DNA of 64,000 nucleotides. It comes from Eubacteriales bacterium. Its GTDB lineage: Bacteria > Bacillota > Clostridia > Peptostreptococcales > Anaerovoracaceae. Below are positions 24,400 to 34,512 of this stretch, one piece after another; the stretch's first letter is position 1, and each line of letters starts with the position of its first letter. Location of the stretch: assembly GCA_028872475.1 (NCBI GenBank), contig JAQYMQ010000002.1, forward strand, positions 1 through 64,000. Direction: 5' to 3'. The translations under genes and the position numbers were made by a program. Under the pieces are notes generated by a model, which made no database searches, was not told the origin of the DNA, and was given only the letters and a program-made list of their open reading frames with translations.

Positions 24400-27057
24400 T
24401 TAATTTAAAATCTCAAGTCTTTCAATTACTGATGCCAACATATCTTTATATTTTTCTAATTTTTCTTTTTCAGCATCAATTTTTTCTTTAGGTGCCTTAC
24501 CAACAAATCCAGGATTTGAAAGCATTTTTTCACATCTAGCAACTTCCTGTAACAATTTATTTTTTTCACCATTTAGTCTTTCAATTTCCTGTTTAACATC
24601 TACTAGGTCAGAAAGTGCAATATATATTCTAGCTCCACCTATTACTCCAGTAACCGCATCCTGAGGGATAGTTGTAACTCCTTCTTCATGAATAATAAGA
24701 TCATTAGTATTTGCAAGAGTTTTTACAAATTCATTGCCCCTTTGTAAAAGCGCAATAACATCAGACTCACCATCTACTAGTACATTTAATTTTACTGACT
24801 GCTTAGCACCACTCTTTGTTCTAATATTTCTAATTTCTTTTATAATTTCTTTCGCAGTCTCAATTTGAGATACTTCATTATCATAATTAAATTTTTCTAA
24901 ATATTCAGGGAAAGATGACTTCATTATAAAATCATCTTCTGCTGAGAAGAAACTGTATATTTCTTCTGTAATAAATGGCATAAATGGATGCAATAACTTA
25001 AGTAAATCTATCAACACATGGTGTAAAACAGCTCTTACTGCCTTCTTTTCTTCTTCATTATCTCCATATAGCCTTACCTTAGAAATTTCGATATACCAAT
25101 CGCAATATTCATTCCAAATTACATCATAAACTTTCTGAGCTGCAAGTGAAAGTTCAAATTTATCAAGGTTATCACTAACATACTTAGTAGTGTCATTAAC
25201 AATTGATAATATCCATTTATCCGCATCATTAAACTTTGTTTCATCAAAATTCATTTCTAAAAATTCGCCTTCATCATCGGTAATATTCATTAAAACAAAT
25301 CTTGATGCATTCCATAGCTTATTAGCAAAATTTCTAGATGCTTCAAGTTTTTTAGGAATATATCTAGTATCATTACCCGGTGTAATTCCAGCAATTAACA
25401 TATATCTAAGTGCATCAGCCCCCACATCTTCAATAACATCAAGTGGATTTACACCATTGCCAAGAGATTTACTCATCTTACGACCTTGTTCATCTCGTAC
25501 AAGCCCGTGAATATATACATAATCAAATGGTTCAACATCGGTCATAGCAAGAGCTGAAAATACCATTCTAACTACCCAGAAAAAGATTATATCATATCCG
25601 GTAACAAGTACATTCGTTGGATAGAAATACTCTAAATCCGGAGTTTTATCAGGCCATCCTAATGTTGAAAACGGCCATAATCCTGATGAAAACCATGTAT
25701 CTAATACATCCTCGTCTTGATGTACCTTTGTACTATTACATTTTGGACATACCGTCACTGTATCCCTAGAAACTTCAATATGACCACAATCATCACAATA
25801 ATATGCCGGTATTCTATGTCCCCACCAAAGCTGTCTTGAAATACACCAATCTCTAATATTATCTAACCAATGCAGATATATCTTTTCAAATCTTGGTGGT
25901 ACATGTGTCAATCTACCTTCTTGCGCCGCTGCAATTGCAGGTTTTGCTAATTCATTCATATCAACAAACCATTGGTTAGAAAGCATAGGTTCAACTACAT
26001 TATGGCATCTATAACATGTTCCTAAAGGAATATCAACAGATTCTACCTTGATTAAATATCCTTTTTCTTTTAACTCCTCAACCCATTGTTTTCTACATTC
26101 ATATCTGTCAAGACCCTCATATTTACCTGCATTCTCATTCATCTTCGCTTCTAAGGTCATACAAGTAATCGCTTCAAGATTATGTCTTTCACCAACCTCA
26201 AAGTCGTTATAGTCAGCCCCAGGAGTAATCTTTACAGCCCCTGTACCTTTTTCTGGATTTGGATACTCATCTGCTATAATAGGAATCTTACGCTCTGTAG
26301 TTGGAATATACACTTCTTTCCCAATATAATCTTTATATCTTTCATCTTCAGGATTTACCGCTATAGCAACATCGGCAAACATTGTCTCGGGTCTTGATGT
26401 AGCTACAACTATACCGTCAAATCCATCTACACCAGGATATTTAATATACCAATAACTTCCTTTACTATCTTCGTGTTCAACCTCTGCATCAGAAAGAGAC
26501 GTACCACAATCAGGACACCAGTTAATCAAACGATTACCTCTATAGATGTAGCCCTGCTCATAAAGTCTTACAAAGAATTCTGTTACAGCTTTATTACAGC
26601 CCTCATCCATAGTAAATCTTTCTCTTTCCCAGTCACAGGAGTCCCCTAGTTTTCGGCATTGTTGCGTAATAACACCACCAAATTCTTCCTTCCAAGCCCA
26701 AACCCTATCTAAAAATGCTTCTCTACCTAAATCTTCTTTTTCTAGACCCTCAGTTTCACGTAATCTATCGAGTACCTTTACTTCTGTTGCAATTGAAGCA
26801 TGATCAGATCCAGGTATCCAAAGAGCTTCAAATCCCTTCATTCTCTTATATCTGATTAAAACATCTTGTATTGTCTGGTCTAATGCATGTCCCATATGAA
26901 GTTGACCTGTAATATTGGGAGGTGGCATGACTATTGTAAAAGGAATCTTATCATTATTAATACTTGCCTTAAAAGCTCCATTTTTTTCCCAACTATCATA
27001 AATTCTATCTTCGAAAATATGTGGATCGTAAGTTTTATTCATCTCTTTTTTTGCCAT
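24400..27057 (-). CDS. valS: Valyl-tRNA synthetase
   Basis: An 885-aa class I synthetase of normal length. The HIGH motif is PPPNITGQLHMGHALDQ near residue 48, and GRKMSKSLGNG near residue 525 is KMSKS. Zinc-like cysteine pairs occur in the editing/catalytic part (CDDCGHIEV...CPKCNS), and the C-terminal arm is a coiled coil (LNGEKNKLLQEVARCE). It charges tRNA-Val. AGGAG precedes the ATG. The leader is only about 75 nt and has no T-box, unlike many Firmicute valS genes. Confidence 0.96.
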   Translation of the reverse strand: MAKKEMNKTYDPHIFEDRIYDSWEKNGAFKASINNDKIPFTIVMPPPNITGQLHMGHALDQTIQDVLIRYKRMKGFEALWIPGSDHASIATEVKVLDRLRETEGLEKEDLGREAFLDRVWAWKEEFGGVITQQCRKLGDSCDWERERFTMDEGCNKAVTEFFVRLYEQGYIYRGNRLINWCPDCGTSLSDAEVEHEDSKGSYWYIKYPGVDGFDGIVVATSRPETMFADVAIAVNPEDERYKDYIGKEVYIPTTERKIPIIADEYPNPEKGTGAVKITPGADYNDFEVGERHNLEAITCMTLEAKMNENAGKYEGLDRYECRKQWVEELKEKGYLIKVESVDIPLGTCYRCHNVVEPMLSNQWFVDMNELAKPAIAAAQEGRLTHVPPRFEKIYLHWLDNIRDWCISRQLWWGHRIPAYYCDDCGHIEVSRDTVTVCPKCNSTKVHQDEDVLDTWFSSGLWPFSTLGWPDKTPDLEYFYPTNVLVTGYDIIFFWVVRMVFSALAMTDVEPFDYVYIHGLVRDEQGRKMSKSLGNGVNPLDVIEDVGADALRYMLIAGITPGNDTRYIPKKLEASRNFANKLWNASRFVLMNITDDEGEFLEMNFDETKFNDADKWILSIVNDTTKYVSDNLDKFELSLAAQKVYDVIWNEYCDWYIEISKVRLYGDNEEEKKAVRAVLHHVLIDLLKLLHPFMPFITEEIYSFFSAEDDFIMKSSFPEYLEKFNYDNEVSQIETAKEIIKEIRNIRTKSGAKQSVKLNVLVDGESDVIALLQRGNEFVKTLANTNDLIIHEEGVTTIPQDAVTGVIGGARIYIALSDLVDVKQEIERLNGEKNKLLQEVARCEKMLSNPGFVGKAPKEKIDAEKEKLEKYKDMLASVIERLEILN

Positions 27058-27140
27058 TGTAATCTCCTAATTTTTGAGATCTAATCTCATCGTTTTCACT
27101 CTCTATATACTCAAAATATTTTTAATAAAATTAATTATTA

Positions 27141-27190
27141 ATTATACCAAAATTTCAATATTTTAGCCATAAAAACGGCTAAATTTCAAT
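27141..27190 (-). promoter_or_regulatory. valS promoter with overlapping inverted repeat
   Basis: An extended -10 (TGGTATAAT, 27141-27149) is clear. The -35 zone is covered by an inverted repeat, TTTAGCC/GGCTAAA (27162-27168 with 27177-27183), itself framed by two copies of AAATTTCAAT (27150-27159, 27181-27190). This layout looks like an operator. Confidence 0.5.
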
Positions 27191-27239
27191 AAAATAAAAT
27201 CAGAGTCAACCTTCTTTATAAGCTCAAAAGTTAACTCTG
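27190..27239 (-). terminator. Terminator of the C39-type peptidase gene
   Basis: A 10-bp stem with one G-U pair (27201-27210 with 27230-27239) is followed on the minus strand by ATTTTATTTTA. Confidence 0.75.
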
Positions 27240-27282
27240 TTTCAACTTGAATATTAGTGATGAAAATTTATTTTAATAATTA

Positions 27283-28392
27283 CTATCTATATAATCCAAC
27301 AAAAGGTGTTCCATTATATAAATCAATAGAATCTGTACTTCTTACACTCCATAAATAAGATATACTTTGAGCACCATTATTGCCTTTATTTAAAGGATCA
27401 TAAACAGTAGTCTTTCCTGATGTATGACCGTGCAATAATAGTGCATGTGTTATCCCAGGCTTTGCATACTTACTTTTCCCTACACACACAACAACTATCA
27501 TCCCTCTATCTAGAGCCTTTGTAACCTCGTCAGCGCTATTTAATGACATTGCTTTTAACCCATACTCTGAAGCCATGCGATAAGTACCTTTAGCGGATGC
27601 ACCAACAAACTTTTTGTTAAACTCACTCGTTTTGTTGTACAGCCACGAAGCAACATCGGGAACCCATACAGAAGAATTTTTTATTGACGCCAATGCCATA
27701 GAAAAAACTGTAGGTACACAACCTGTCATACCTAATGTTGAATATCCGTATCTCCTATTTCTCCATCTTGAATCATTTTGGGAGTAGTAATAATTATATG
27801 AATAATAATGAAATGGATTTACACTTTCTGAACTTACATCTTTAGCACCACTTAATTGAAGATAATACCATTTTTTGCCATCTTTTACCCATTTTTGCTT
27901 TAACATTGCACCTGAATTTTCTAGTAAATATCTATCTCCATTGTAATCTATCCAACCTGTCTGCATTATCCCTTCTGTGTTAAGGTAATACCACTTTTTA
28001 TGCCACTTTATCCAACCTTTGTGCATATCGCCTTTAGAGTTAAAATAGTACCATTTACTATCTATGTACTGCCAATCAACTTGCATTGCTCCTGATTTAT
28101 CTAAATAATAACCAATTCCGTTAATATTAATAATACCCGTTTGCATTATCCCTTCTGTGTTAAGGTAGTACCACTTTTCATTCCATTTTATCCAACCTGT
28201 TTTAGATTCGCCATTTTGATTAGTATAATGCCAGTTTTCATTTATTATTTCCCATTTATAAATATCTTCTTTAATCCCTTCGTCATTTGTAACAGCATCT
28301 TCCGCCAAAACAACATCACAAAAATAGCAAGTAATACTTGCTATTGATAAAATATACGATATTATTAATAATTTAAAATATTTCTTATTCAT
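27283..28392 (-). CDS. Secreted choline-binding C39-like cysteine peptidase
   Basis: A 369-aa exported protein. A signal peptide (1-31, ending VVLA) is followed by about seven choline-binding-type repeats (45-185) and a papain-like C39_2 domain (about 195-369). The catalytic Cys lies in GMTGCVPTVFSMAL, the His in ITHALLLHGH and the Asp/Asn in TVYDPLN. The domain opens YYYSQNDSRW as is usual. It may cut wall peptides or surface proteins. Its repeat half closely matches the amidase at 20.9-22.1 kb in protein and DNA. It has its own promoter and terminator. Confidence 0.88.
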   Translation of the reverse strand: MNKKYFKLLIISYILSIASITCYFCDVVLAEDAVTNDEGIKEDIYKWEIINENWHYTNQNGESKTGWIKWNEKWYYLNTEGIMQTGIININGIGYYLDKSGAMQVDWQYIDSKWYYFNSKGDMHKGWIKWHKKWYYLNTEGIMQTGWIDYNGDRYLLENSGAMLKQKWVKDGKKWYYLQLSGAKDVSSESVNPFHYYSYNYYYSQNDSRWRNRRYGYSTLGMTGCVPTVFSMALASIKNSSVWVPDVASWLYNKTSEFNKKFVGASAKGTYRMASEYGLKAMSLNSADEVTKALDRGMIVVVCVGKSKYAKPGITHALLLHGHTSGKTTVYDPLNKGNNGAQSISYLWSVRSTDSIDLYNGTPFVGLYR

Positions 28393-28475
28393 TATCTACA
28401 CTTCCATATCATCACTGCTAGGGTATAAAATAATCCTACAAAAATACAATTTATAACTTGGAATACCATATTTAT

Positions 28476-28484
28476 ATTATACCA
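28476..28484 (-). promoter_or_regulatory. Extended -10 promoter of the C39-type peptidase gene
   Basis: A perfect TGGTATAAT on the minus strand, giving a leader of about 75 nt. The -35 is poor, as expected for an extended -10 promoter. Confidence 0.55.
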
Positions 28485-28501
28485 CAAATGCAATAATTAT
28501 A

Positions 28502-29353
28502 TTAGCTTGTTTTTGTATTCGCCGAATCAACAACATGTTTCATCAGCATAGTCGATGTGACTGCACCAACACCACCTGGAACTGGTGTAATAGCCATTAC
28601 ATTATCAACAACATCATCAAACGCAACATCTCCTATCATCTTACCATTGTCATCAAAGTTAATACCAACGTCAACAATAACAGTTTCCTTACTCACATAA
28701 TCTCTTAAAATCATATGTGGGCTTCCAGCTGCAGCCACTATAATATCTGCATTTTTAGTAATCTCATGAATATCCTTTGTTCTAGTGTGACAAACTGTAA
28801 CTGTAGCATTTTCCTTAATTAGCATCATAGTCACTGGTTTTCCAATAACTAAACTTCTGCCGACAACAACCACATTTTTTGACTCGATAGAAATATTATA
28901 ATATTTTAGTATCTCTATACATGCTTCAGCTGTACAAGGCGGATAACCTAGCTTAGCATTTGAATAAATCCCAGCCATTGCAATATCTGTAATTCCATCA
29001 ACATCTTTTGACGGAACAATCACATTTCTTACGCATGCATCATCAATATGCTTTGGCAAAGGTCTAAATAGTAATATCCCATGCACAGAATCATCAATAT
29101 TTAATCTGTTAATCTCATCGAAAAGCTTATCTTGAGATACATCATTATCCAAAACAATAGATTTAATATTAACACCTACTAATTCTGCCCTTTTAGTGGC
29201 ACCTCTTTCATAAGCTAAATCAGCCGGATCTTCTCCTACTCTGACAATTGCTAATGTAGGCTCGATGTTTCTAGATCTTAAAGAAATCACTTGTTGTTTT
29301 AAATTCTCACAAATATGCTCTGCAACGTCCTTACCTTTTAAAATTATAGTCAT
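28502..29353 (-). CDS. folD: Methylenetetrahydrofolate dehydrogenase/cyclohydrolase
   Basis: A 283-aa FolD. YERGATKRAELVGV carries the substrate-site Tyr and Lys region, GILLFRPLPKHID is the family's central motif, VVVGRSLVIGKPV is the nucleotide-binding loop and ITPVPGGVGAVTSTML is the C-terminal signature. It interconverts methylene-, methenyl- and 10-formyl-THF. It lies 112 bp after fhs, so both steps of C1 entry are encoded together. AAAGGAAG precedes the ATG. Confidence 0.95.
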   Translation of the reverse strand: MTIILKGKDVAEHICENLKQQVISLRSRNIEPTLAIVRVGEDPADLAYERGATKRAELVGVNIKSIVLDNDVSQDKLFDEINRLNIDDSVHGILLFRPLPKHIDDACVRNVIVPSKDVDGITDIAMAGIYSNAKLGYPPCTAEACIEILKYYNISIESKNVVVVGRSLVIGKPVTMMLIKENATVTVCHTRTKDIHEITKNADIIVAAAGSPHMILRDYVSKETVIVDVGINFDDNGKMIGDVAFDDVVDNVMAITPVPGGVGAVTSTMLMKHVVDSANTKTS

Positions 29354-29465
29354 AAACTTCCTTTCTTCTTAGTAGTAAATATTATTGTCTAAATTTACAA
29401 CCTATTACAATTTACAATCTGTTACAACATGTAACCAAATATTAATAAATTATTTATATTGATAA

Positions 29466-31142
29466 CTAGAATAAACCTGTAATCTTACCTGTATTATCTA
29501 CATCAATTCTCTCTGCCGCCGGCACCTTAGGTAATCCTGGCATTGTCATAATATCTCCTGTCAAAGCTATAATAAATCCTGCACCTGCTGAAACTTTAAC
29601 TTTCCTAACAGTAATCTCAAAATCTCTAGGTGTGCATTTTAGACTTGGATCATCAGAGAAACTATACTGTGTCTTTGCAACACAAATAGGCATGTCACCA
29701 TAACCTAATCTTTCAAGTTCTACAATTTCTTTTTTTGCTGCAGGAGTGAAGTTAACGCCGTCTGCCCTATAAATTTTTTGTGCAATAGCAGTAATTTTAT
29801 CTTCTATAGGTAGATTTGACTCATAGGCAAAAGTAAAGTTATTTTCCTGCTCACAAAGTCTAATAACCTCTTTAGCTAAATCTTTTCCACCTTCGCCACC
29901 TTTAGCCCATACGTCTGAAAGCGCCACATTTACGCCTAATTCTTTACACTTTTCTTCAACTAAGTCTAATTCTGCCTTAGTATCTGTAGGAAATGCATTA
30001 ATCGCAACTACACAAGGCAGTTTGTATACACTTACAATATTATCAACATGTTGCAACAAATTCGGAATGCCCTTTTCTAGAGCCTCTAAATTCTCATTGT
30101 TTAAATCCTCTTTTGCAACTCCGCCATGATTCTTAAGAGCTCTAACCGTCGCTACAACAACAACTGCATCTGGTTTTAAATCTCCAATTCTACACTTTAT
30201 ATCTAAGAATTTTTCTGCGCCAAGATCTGCAGCAAACCCAGCCTCAGTAATTACATAATCTGAAATTTTTAAAGCCATTTTAGTTGCCATTATAGAGTTA
30301 CATCCATGAGCAATATTAGCAAAAGGACCACCATGTACAAATGCAGGCGTATGTTCAAGAGTCTGCACTAAATTAGGTTTTAATGCATCCTTCAAAAGCG
30401 TTGTCATTGCCCCTTGAGCTTTAAGTTGACCTGCAGTTACAGGTTCTCCACTAAATGAATATCCAACAACGATGTTTGCAATCCTTTCCTTAAGATTATC
30501 TATATCATTTGCTAAACATAGTATTGCCATTATCTCACTTGCAACAGTTATATCAAAACCGTCTTCTCTTGGAACGCCGTGCGCCTTACCTCCCATACCA
30601 TCAACCACATTTCTAAGTTGACGATCATTCATATCTACGCATCTTTTCCACGTAATTCTTCTCACATCTATTCCAAGCTCGTTTCCTTGATGTATATGAT
30701 TATCAAGCATTGCAGCAAGTAGATTGTTTGCAGCTCCAATAGCATGCATATCTCCGGTAAAATGCAAGTTTATATCTTCCATAGGTACAATCTGCGCATA
30801 ACCGCCACCGGCAGCACCACCCTTGATACCAAAAACAGGGCCCAAAGAAGGCTCACGAAGTGCAACCATTACATTAGCCCCTATCTCCTTCATACCATCA
30901 GCAAGACCTACTGTCGTAGTAGTTTTACCCTCACCTGCAGGAGTTGGAGTGATAGCTGTAACTAATATAAGCTTACCATCTTTTTTTTCATAATTGTCAT
31001 AAAGCAAGTTGTAGTCTATCTTCGCCTTATATTTGCCATATTGTTCAATATACTTTTCGTCAATACCAGCCTTAGCTGCAATATTAACTATAGGTTCCAT
31101 TACATTTTCCTGTGCAATTTGAATATCACTTTTAAATCCCAT
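29466..31142 (-). CDS. fhs: Formate-tetrahydrofolate ligase
   Basis: A 558-aa Fhs of typical length. [19 protein letters not shown] is the ATP-binding loop and [21 protein letters not shown] is diagnostic. It makes 10-formyl-THF from formate, ATP and THF for purine synthesis or C1 energy metabolism. The open frame extends 21 nt upstream, but that stretch is the AGGAGGCGGAG ribosome-binding site, so the ATG at 31140-31142 (MGFKSDIQ) is the start. A TGGTATAAA element upstream may be its promoter. Confidence 0.96.
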   Translation of the reverse strand: MGFKSDIQIAQENVMEPIVNIAAKAGIDEKYIEQYGKYKAKIDYNLLYDNYEKKDGKLILVTAITPTPAGEGKTTTTVGLADGMKEIGANVMVALREPSLGPVFGIKGGAAGGGYAQIVPMEDINLHFTGDMHAIGAANNLLAAMLDNHIHQGNELGIDVRRITWKRCVDMNDRQLRNVVDGMGGKAHGVPREDGFDITVASEIMAILCLANDIDNLKERIANIVVGYSFSGEPVTAGQLKAQGAMTTLLKDALKPNLVQTLEHTPAFVHGGPFANIAHGCNSIMATKMALKISDYVITEAGFAADLGAEKFLDIKCRIGDLKPDAVVVVATVRALKNHGGVAKEDLNNENLEALEKGIPNLLQHVDNIVSVYKLPCVVAINAFPTDTKAELDLVEEKCKELGVNVALSDVWAKGGEGGKDLAKEVIRLCEQENNFTFAYESNLPIEDKITAIAQKIYRADGVNFTPAAKKEIVELERLGYGDMPICVAKTQYSFSDDPSLKCTPRDFEITVRKVKVSAGAGFIIALTGDIMTMPGLPKVPAAERIDVDNTGKITGLF

Positions 31143-31315
31143 AATACGACTCCGCCTCCTCATTGTTTAGATAATGCTCAATAAAATTATTTTATAAAGT
31201 TATACTTTCATGTCATCAATAAATATAAACATAAATACAAGGATAATAATTCAATTTAATTTATTTAATAAAAAAATAAAACAAAAAAATATTTTCTTTG
31301 ATGATATATTTCTAT

Positions 31316-31324
31316 TTTATACCA
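31316..31324 (-). promoter_or_regulatory. Candidate extended -10 promoter of fhs
   Basis: TGGTATAAA on the minus strand about 175 nt before the start codon, with no convincing -35. The rest of 31143-31380 is AT-rich and I see no riboswitch. Confidence 0.4.
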
Positions 31325-31380
31325 TAACAATATGTTTTTATAATTCTTTTAATCTATAGGCAGACTAAACTCTATTGATT

Positions 31381-32064
31381 TTATAAAATGTTTTTTAAAA
31401 AACTCTTTCTATGTATAGGCGTTATACCTAATTTTGAAATCCCCTCATAATGTTGTTTAGTGCCATATCCTTTATTGCTATTAAAAGAATACCCTGGATA
31501 TTGTTCATTATACCTAATCATAAGTCTGTCCCTTGTTACCTTAGCAAGGATTGAAGCAGCAGCTATACTAATACTCCTTGCGTCACCCTTAACAATATTC
31601 ATCTGCGGTATATCAATATCTTCAAGCTTAACAGCATCTATCAGTAGATAATCTATACTCTTATCCCCATTAAACTTTTTACTAACTTTTTCTTTGATAG
31701 AATAAATTGCTGACTTCATAGCTAACTTTGTTGATTCTAATATATTTATTTCATCAATCTTTTTTTCATCAACTGATGCAATTGCATAGCATATGGCTTC
31801 TTTTTTTATAATATCGAAAAGTTCATTTCTCTTTTTTTCACTAAGTTTCTTAGAATCATTTATTTCAGGCAAATAAAAATTTGTTGGCAATATAACTGCA
31901 GCTGCAACAACCGGTCCAGCTAGCGGACCTCGCCCCACTTCATCAATACCTACCAACAAATCCATACCATCATTCCAGAGTTTAAGTTCAAACTCTGACA
32001 TCATCTTAAATCTTTCTTCTTGTTTTTCTTTCCTGCTCATGTTTCTATCAAAAATTATTTCCAA
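31381..32064 (-). CDS. rnhB: Ribonuclease HII
   Basis: A protein of up to 227 aa. LVGIDEVGRGPLAGPVVAAAV holds the first catalytic acidic residues (Asp, Glu), and YLLIDAVK and ARSISIAAASILAKVTRDR are further conserved blocks. It nicks RNA in RNA/DNA hybrids, including single ribonucleotides. The start is uncertain: TTG at 32062-32064 gives MEIIFDRN, while the ATG at 32038-32040 gives MSRKEKQE and lacks a ribosome-binding site. The N-terminal KEKQEERFKMMSEFELKLW resembles the linker seen in B. subtilis RnhB, favouring one of these long forms. It follows rbgA by 22 bp. Confidence 0.92.
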   Translation of the reverse strand: MEIIFDRNMSRKEKQEERFKMMSEFELKLWNDGMDLLVGIDEVGRGPLAGPVVAAAVILPTNFYLPEINDSKKLSEKKRNELFDIIKKEAICYAIASVDEKKIDEINILESTKLAMKSAIYSIKEKVSKKFNGDKSIDYLLIDAVKLEDIDIPQMNIVKGDARSISIAAASILAKVTRDRLMIRYNEQYPGYSFNSNKGYGTKQHYEGISKLGITPIHRKSFLKNIL

Positions 32065-32086
32065 TCTCTAACATATTTAATCTCAA

Positions 32087-32989
32087 CTACACTGTTTCCA
32101 ATGTAATACGCTCAAGTTTACCACTTCTAAATTCATCAATAATTATCTTTGATACTCTTTCATAATCAATTCTACCACCGGACATTATACAACCTCGCTT
32201 TTTAGCAATTGCTTCCATCAAATCAATAGCTTCAACATCATTAAAAGTCAGGTCATCCAACTCAATATCCAATTCAAATTGCTTATCTTCCATATTTTTT
32301 TTCATATACTCAATATCTAAAGAATATCGATTAATTATGGCATCCAAGTAATCACCTTTTATTTGATTTAACAAAGCTAAAGCAAGTTCATCTAAAGGCA
32401 ATATCTCATCCCTTATAGAACCACAAAATGCTAAATTAAGTCCAAGTTGATTGTCTTCAAACTTATGCCATAAAATACCAGGAGTATCAAGAAGTTGCAT
32501 GCCGTTTGTAAGAGTCAACCACTGCTTTCCTCTTGTAACACCAGGCTTATTACCTGTCCTTGTACTCTTTTTGCCTGTCAGTCTATTAATTAAAGTAGAT
32601 TTACCTACATTAGGTACACCTACTACCATTATCCTTAGTTTTTTCTTCTTATCACGTTGACTATTTTTTTCTTCTTGAATTTCTTCAAGCAATTCCATTA
32701 GCTTTTTAATAGTACCTGTTGCACTATCAACTGCAATTGAATAATGTCCTTTAGACGTAAAATGGTTTACCCATCTCTTTGTCTGATTGCTGTCTGCAAG
32801 ATCAATTTTATTTAATAGTACAATTTTTGTCTTCGATTGCACCAGCTTATCAATAATAGGATTACGACTTGATAGGGGTATCCTAGCATCAATTACTTCT
32901 ATAACACAATCAATAAGCTTAAGATTTTGCTCAATAAGCTCTCGTGTTTTTTTCATATGTCCTGGATACCAGTTAATATTTTCAATCAT
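32087..32989 (-). CDS. rbgA: Ribosome biogenesis GTPase RbgA (YlqF)
   Basis: A 300-aa circularly permuted GTPase. The N-terminal NWYPGHMKKT is diagnostic. The G4 motif NKIDLAD comes first, followed by G1 GVPNVGKSTLINRL and G3 LLDTPGILWH, the permuted order. A C-terminal ANTAR-like RNA-binding region follows. It matures the 50S subunit. AGAGGACTAAG precedes the ATG. The rbgA-rnhB pair is a conserved Firmicute arrangement. Confidence 0.95.
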   Translation of the reverse strand: MIENINWYPGHMKKTRELIEQNLKLIDCVIEVIDARIPLSSRNPIIDKLVQSKTKIVLLNKIDLADSNQTKRWVNHFTSKGHYSIAVDSATGTIKKLMELLEEIQEEKNSQRDKKKKLRIMVVGVPNVGKSTLINRLTGKKSTRTGNKPGVTRGKQWLTLTNGMQLLDTPGILWHKFEDNQLGLNLAFCGSIRDEILPLDELALALLNQIKGDYLDAIINRYSLDIEYMKKNMEDKQFELDIELDDLTFNDVEAIDLMEAIAKKRGCIMSGGRIDYERVSKIIIDEFRSGKLERITLETV

Positions 32990-33089
32990 CTTAGTCCTCT
33001 ACTTATTTAATATTTTTCAATTCATTTCTATTAATTATTTTACCAATTAGACTTAAAAACTATTTCTAATATTAGTCATATACTTTCAT

Positions 33090-34349
33090 CTAGTAAAATA
33101 AAAGTAAATATGCTGTAGATATCATTATTGAAACTACCATCACCGGAAAACCTACTTTAGTAAAATCTCTAAATGATATTTCATGACCATATCTATTACT
33201 TACACCTGCTATTATAACATTTGCAGATGCGCCAACTAATGTTCCGTTTCCTCCTAAGCATGCTCCCAGTGATATTGCCCACCAAAACGACGTTACATTT
33301 ACACCTGCTGCCTCCATAGCGGTAATCATCGGAATAAGTGTAGCAACAAACGGAATATTATCTAAAATTGATGAAAACAATGCTGAACCCCATAACAATA
33401 TAATCATTGTTAGTTTCGGGTTACCATTTGTAAATTCTAATAATTTTTGTGCTATTGATTCAACAACTCCAGTTTCAACCATACCGCCAACTACTACAAA
33501 TAATCCAATAAAGAATAATAATGTAGACCATTCTACATCAAATATTATCTGCTCTGCATCATCAGGCGTAAAGAATAACATTCCTACACCAAAAGCTATA
33601 GCTATTGACGCTGTATCTATCTTTAATGTTGCATGCATTATAAAGACAATAACCAACAAAAGTATTGCAATGATACTTATTCTAAATAGTTTAATATTAG
33701 TAATAGCATCATTTTCTCTCATCAACATTATTTTATCTATATCTTCTTGAGTCGTTTGTAATTTTTTGCCATATAACAATCTCATCATTATAACAAGCGC
33801 TAACATTATTACAATTGATACAGGTGCTGTATTCTTAATAAAGTCGATGAAACTCAAATTTGCTGAGCTTCCAATCATTATATTTGGTGGGTCACCGATT
33901 AAGGTTGCCGTACCGCCAATATTTGATGCAAATACCTGTGTTAATAAAAATGGTACTGGATTGATATCTAGCATTCTTGTAATGGCAATAGTCATTGGAG
34001 CTATTAAAAGCACTGTTGTAACATTGTCTAAAAATGCTGACAAAAATGCAACCATAAACATAAATATTACCATTATTCGCCAGGGATCACCCTTCGCAAT
34101 TTTTGCTGATCTAATTGCAATATATTCAAACATGCCTGAACGCTTAATTACAGCAACAAATATCATCATTCCAAGCAATACACCAATAGTATTAAAATCA
34201 ACATAACTAATTGCTGTATCAAAATTAAATACTTTCATTAACAATAATAAAGCTGCACCTGCAAGTGCAGCCACTGTTTTATGAATTCTCTCTAATACAA
34301 TTAGTGACATTATTACAATAAAAATTATTACTGAAATAACTGCATTCAT
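33090..34349 (-). CDS. ArsB/NhaD-type ion transporter
   Basis: A 419-aa membrane protein of the ion-transporter superfamily, with about 11-12 hydrophobic segments. It shows the internal two-fold repeat of this superfamily: FLDNVTTVLLIAP and GGTATLIGDPPNIMIG in the first half match ILDNIPFVATLIP and GNGTLVGASANVI in the second. Such proteins move arsenite, Na+/H+ or anions; the substrate here is not predictable. GGAAGGTG precedes the ATG. No arsR, arsA or arsC gene is near, so an arsenic role is not favoured. Confidence 0.85.
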   Translation of the reverse strand: MNAVISVIIFIVIMSLIVLERIHKTVAALAGAALLLLMKVFNFDTAISYVDFNTIGVLLGMMIFVAVIKRSGMFEYIAIRSAKIAKGDPWRIMVIFMFMVAFLSAFLDNVTTVLLIAPMTIAITRMLDINPVPFLLTQVFASNIGGTATLIGDPPNIMIGSSANLSFIDFIKNTAPVSIVIMLALVIMMRLLYGKKLQTTQEDIDKIMLMRENDAITNIKLFRISIIAILLLVIVFIMHATLKIDTASIAIAFGVGMLFFTPDDAEQIIFDVEWSTLLFFIGLFVVVGGMVETGVVESIAQKLLEFTNGNPKLTMIILLWGSALFSSILDNIPFVATLIPMITAMEAAGVNVTSFWWAISLGACLGGNGTLVGASANVIIAGVSNRYGHEISFRDFTKVGFPVMVVSIMISTAYLLLFY

Positions 34350-34431
34350 AATACACCTTCCATATTTTGTATTAACTCAAAAACAATTTATGTACATATA
34401 GAGTATCATTTTTACATAATTTTTACAATCA

Positions 34432-34461
34432 AAAATCAGCGTAAAAATTCACGCTGATTTT
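34432..34461 (-). terminator. Terminator of the M23 peptidase gene
   Basis: A perfect 11-bp stem (AAAATCAGCGT/ACGCTGATTTT) with an 8-nt loop and T-rich flanks on both strands, 50 nt past the peptidase stop. Confidence 0.88.
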
Positions 34462-34512
34462 AATATCGAAATACTAATTAAATTCTTATATGTTTAAACA
34501 TTACATTTTAGC

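Noticed and set aside
26800..27280. T-box leader upstream of valS
   Set aside because: The leader is short and lacks the conserved T-box sequence and specifier hairpin; only an inverted repeat at the promoter is seen.
28393..31380. Tetrahydrofolate riboswitch near folD or fhs
   Set aside because: I looked for the conserved aptamer segments upstream of both genes and found only AT-rich sequence.
33090..34349. Arsenic resistance operon
   Set aside because: The transporter is only generally ArsB/NhaD-like, and no arsR, arsC or arsA gene is adjacent.
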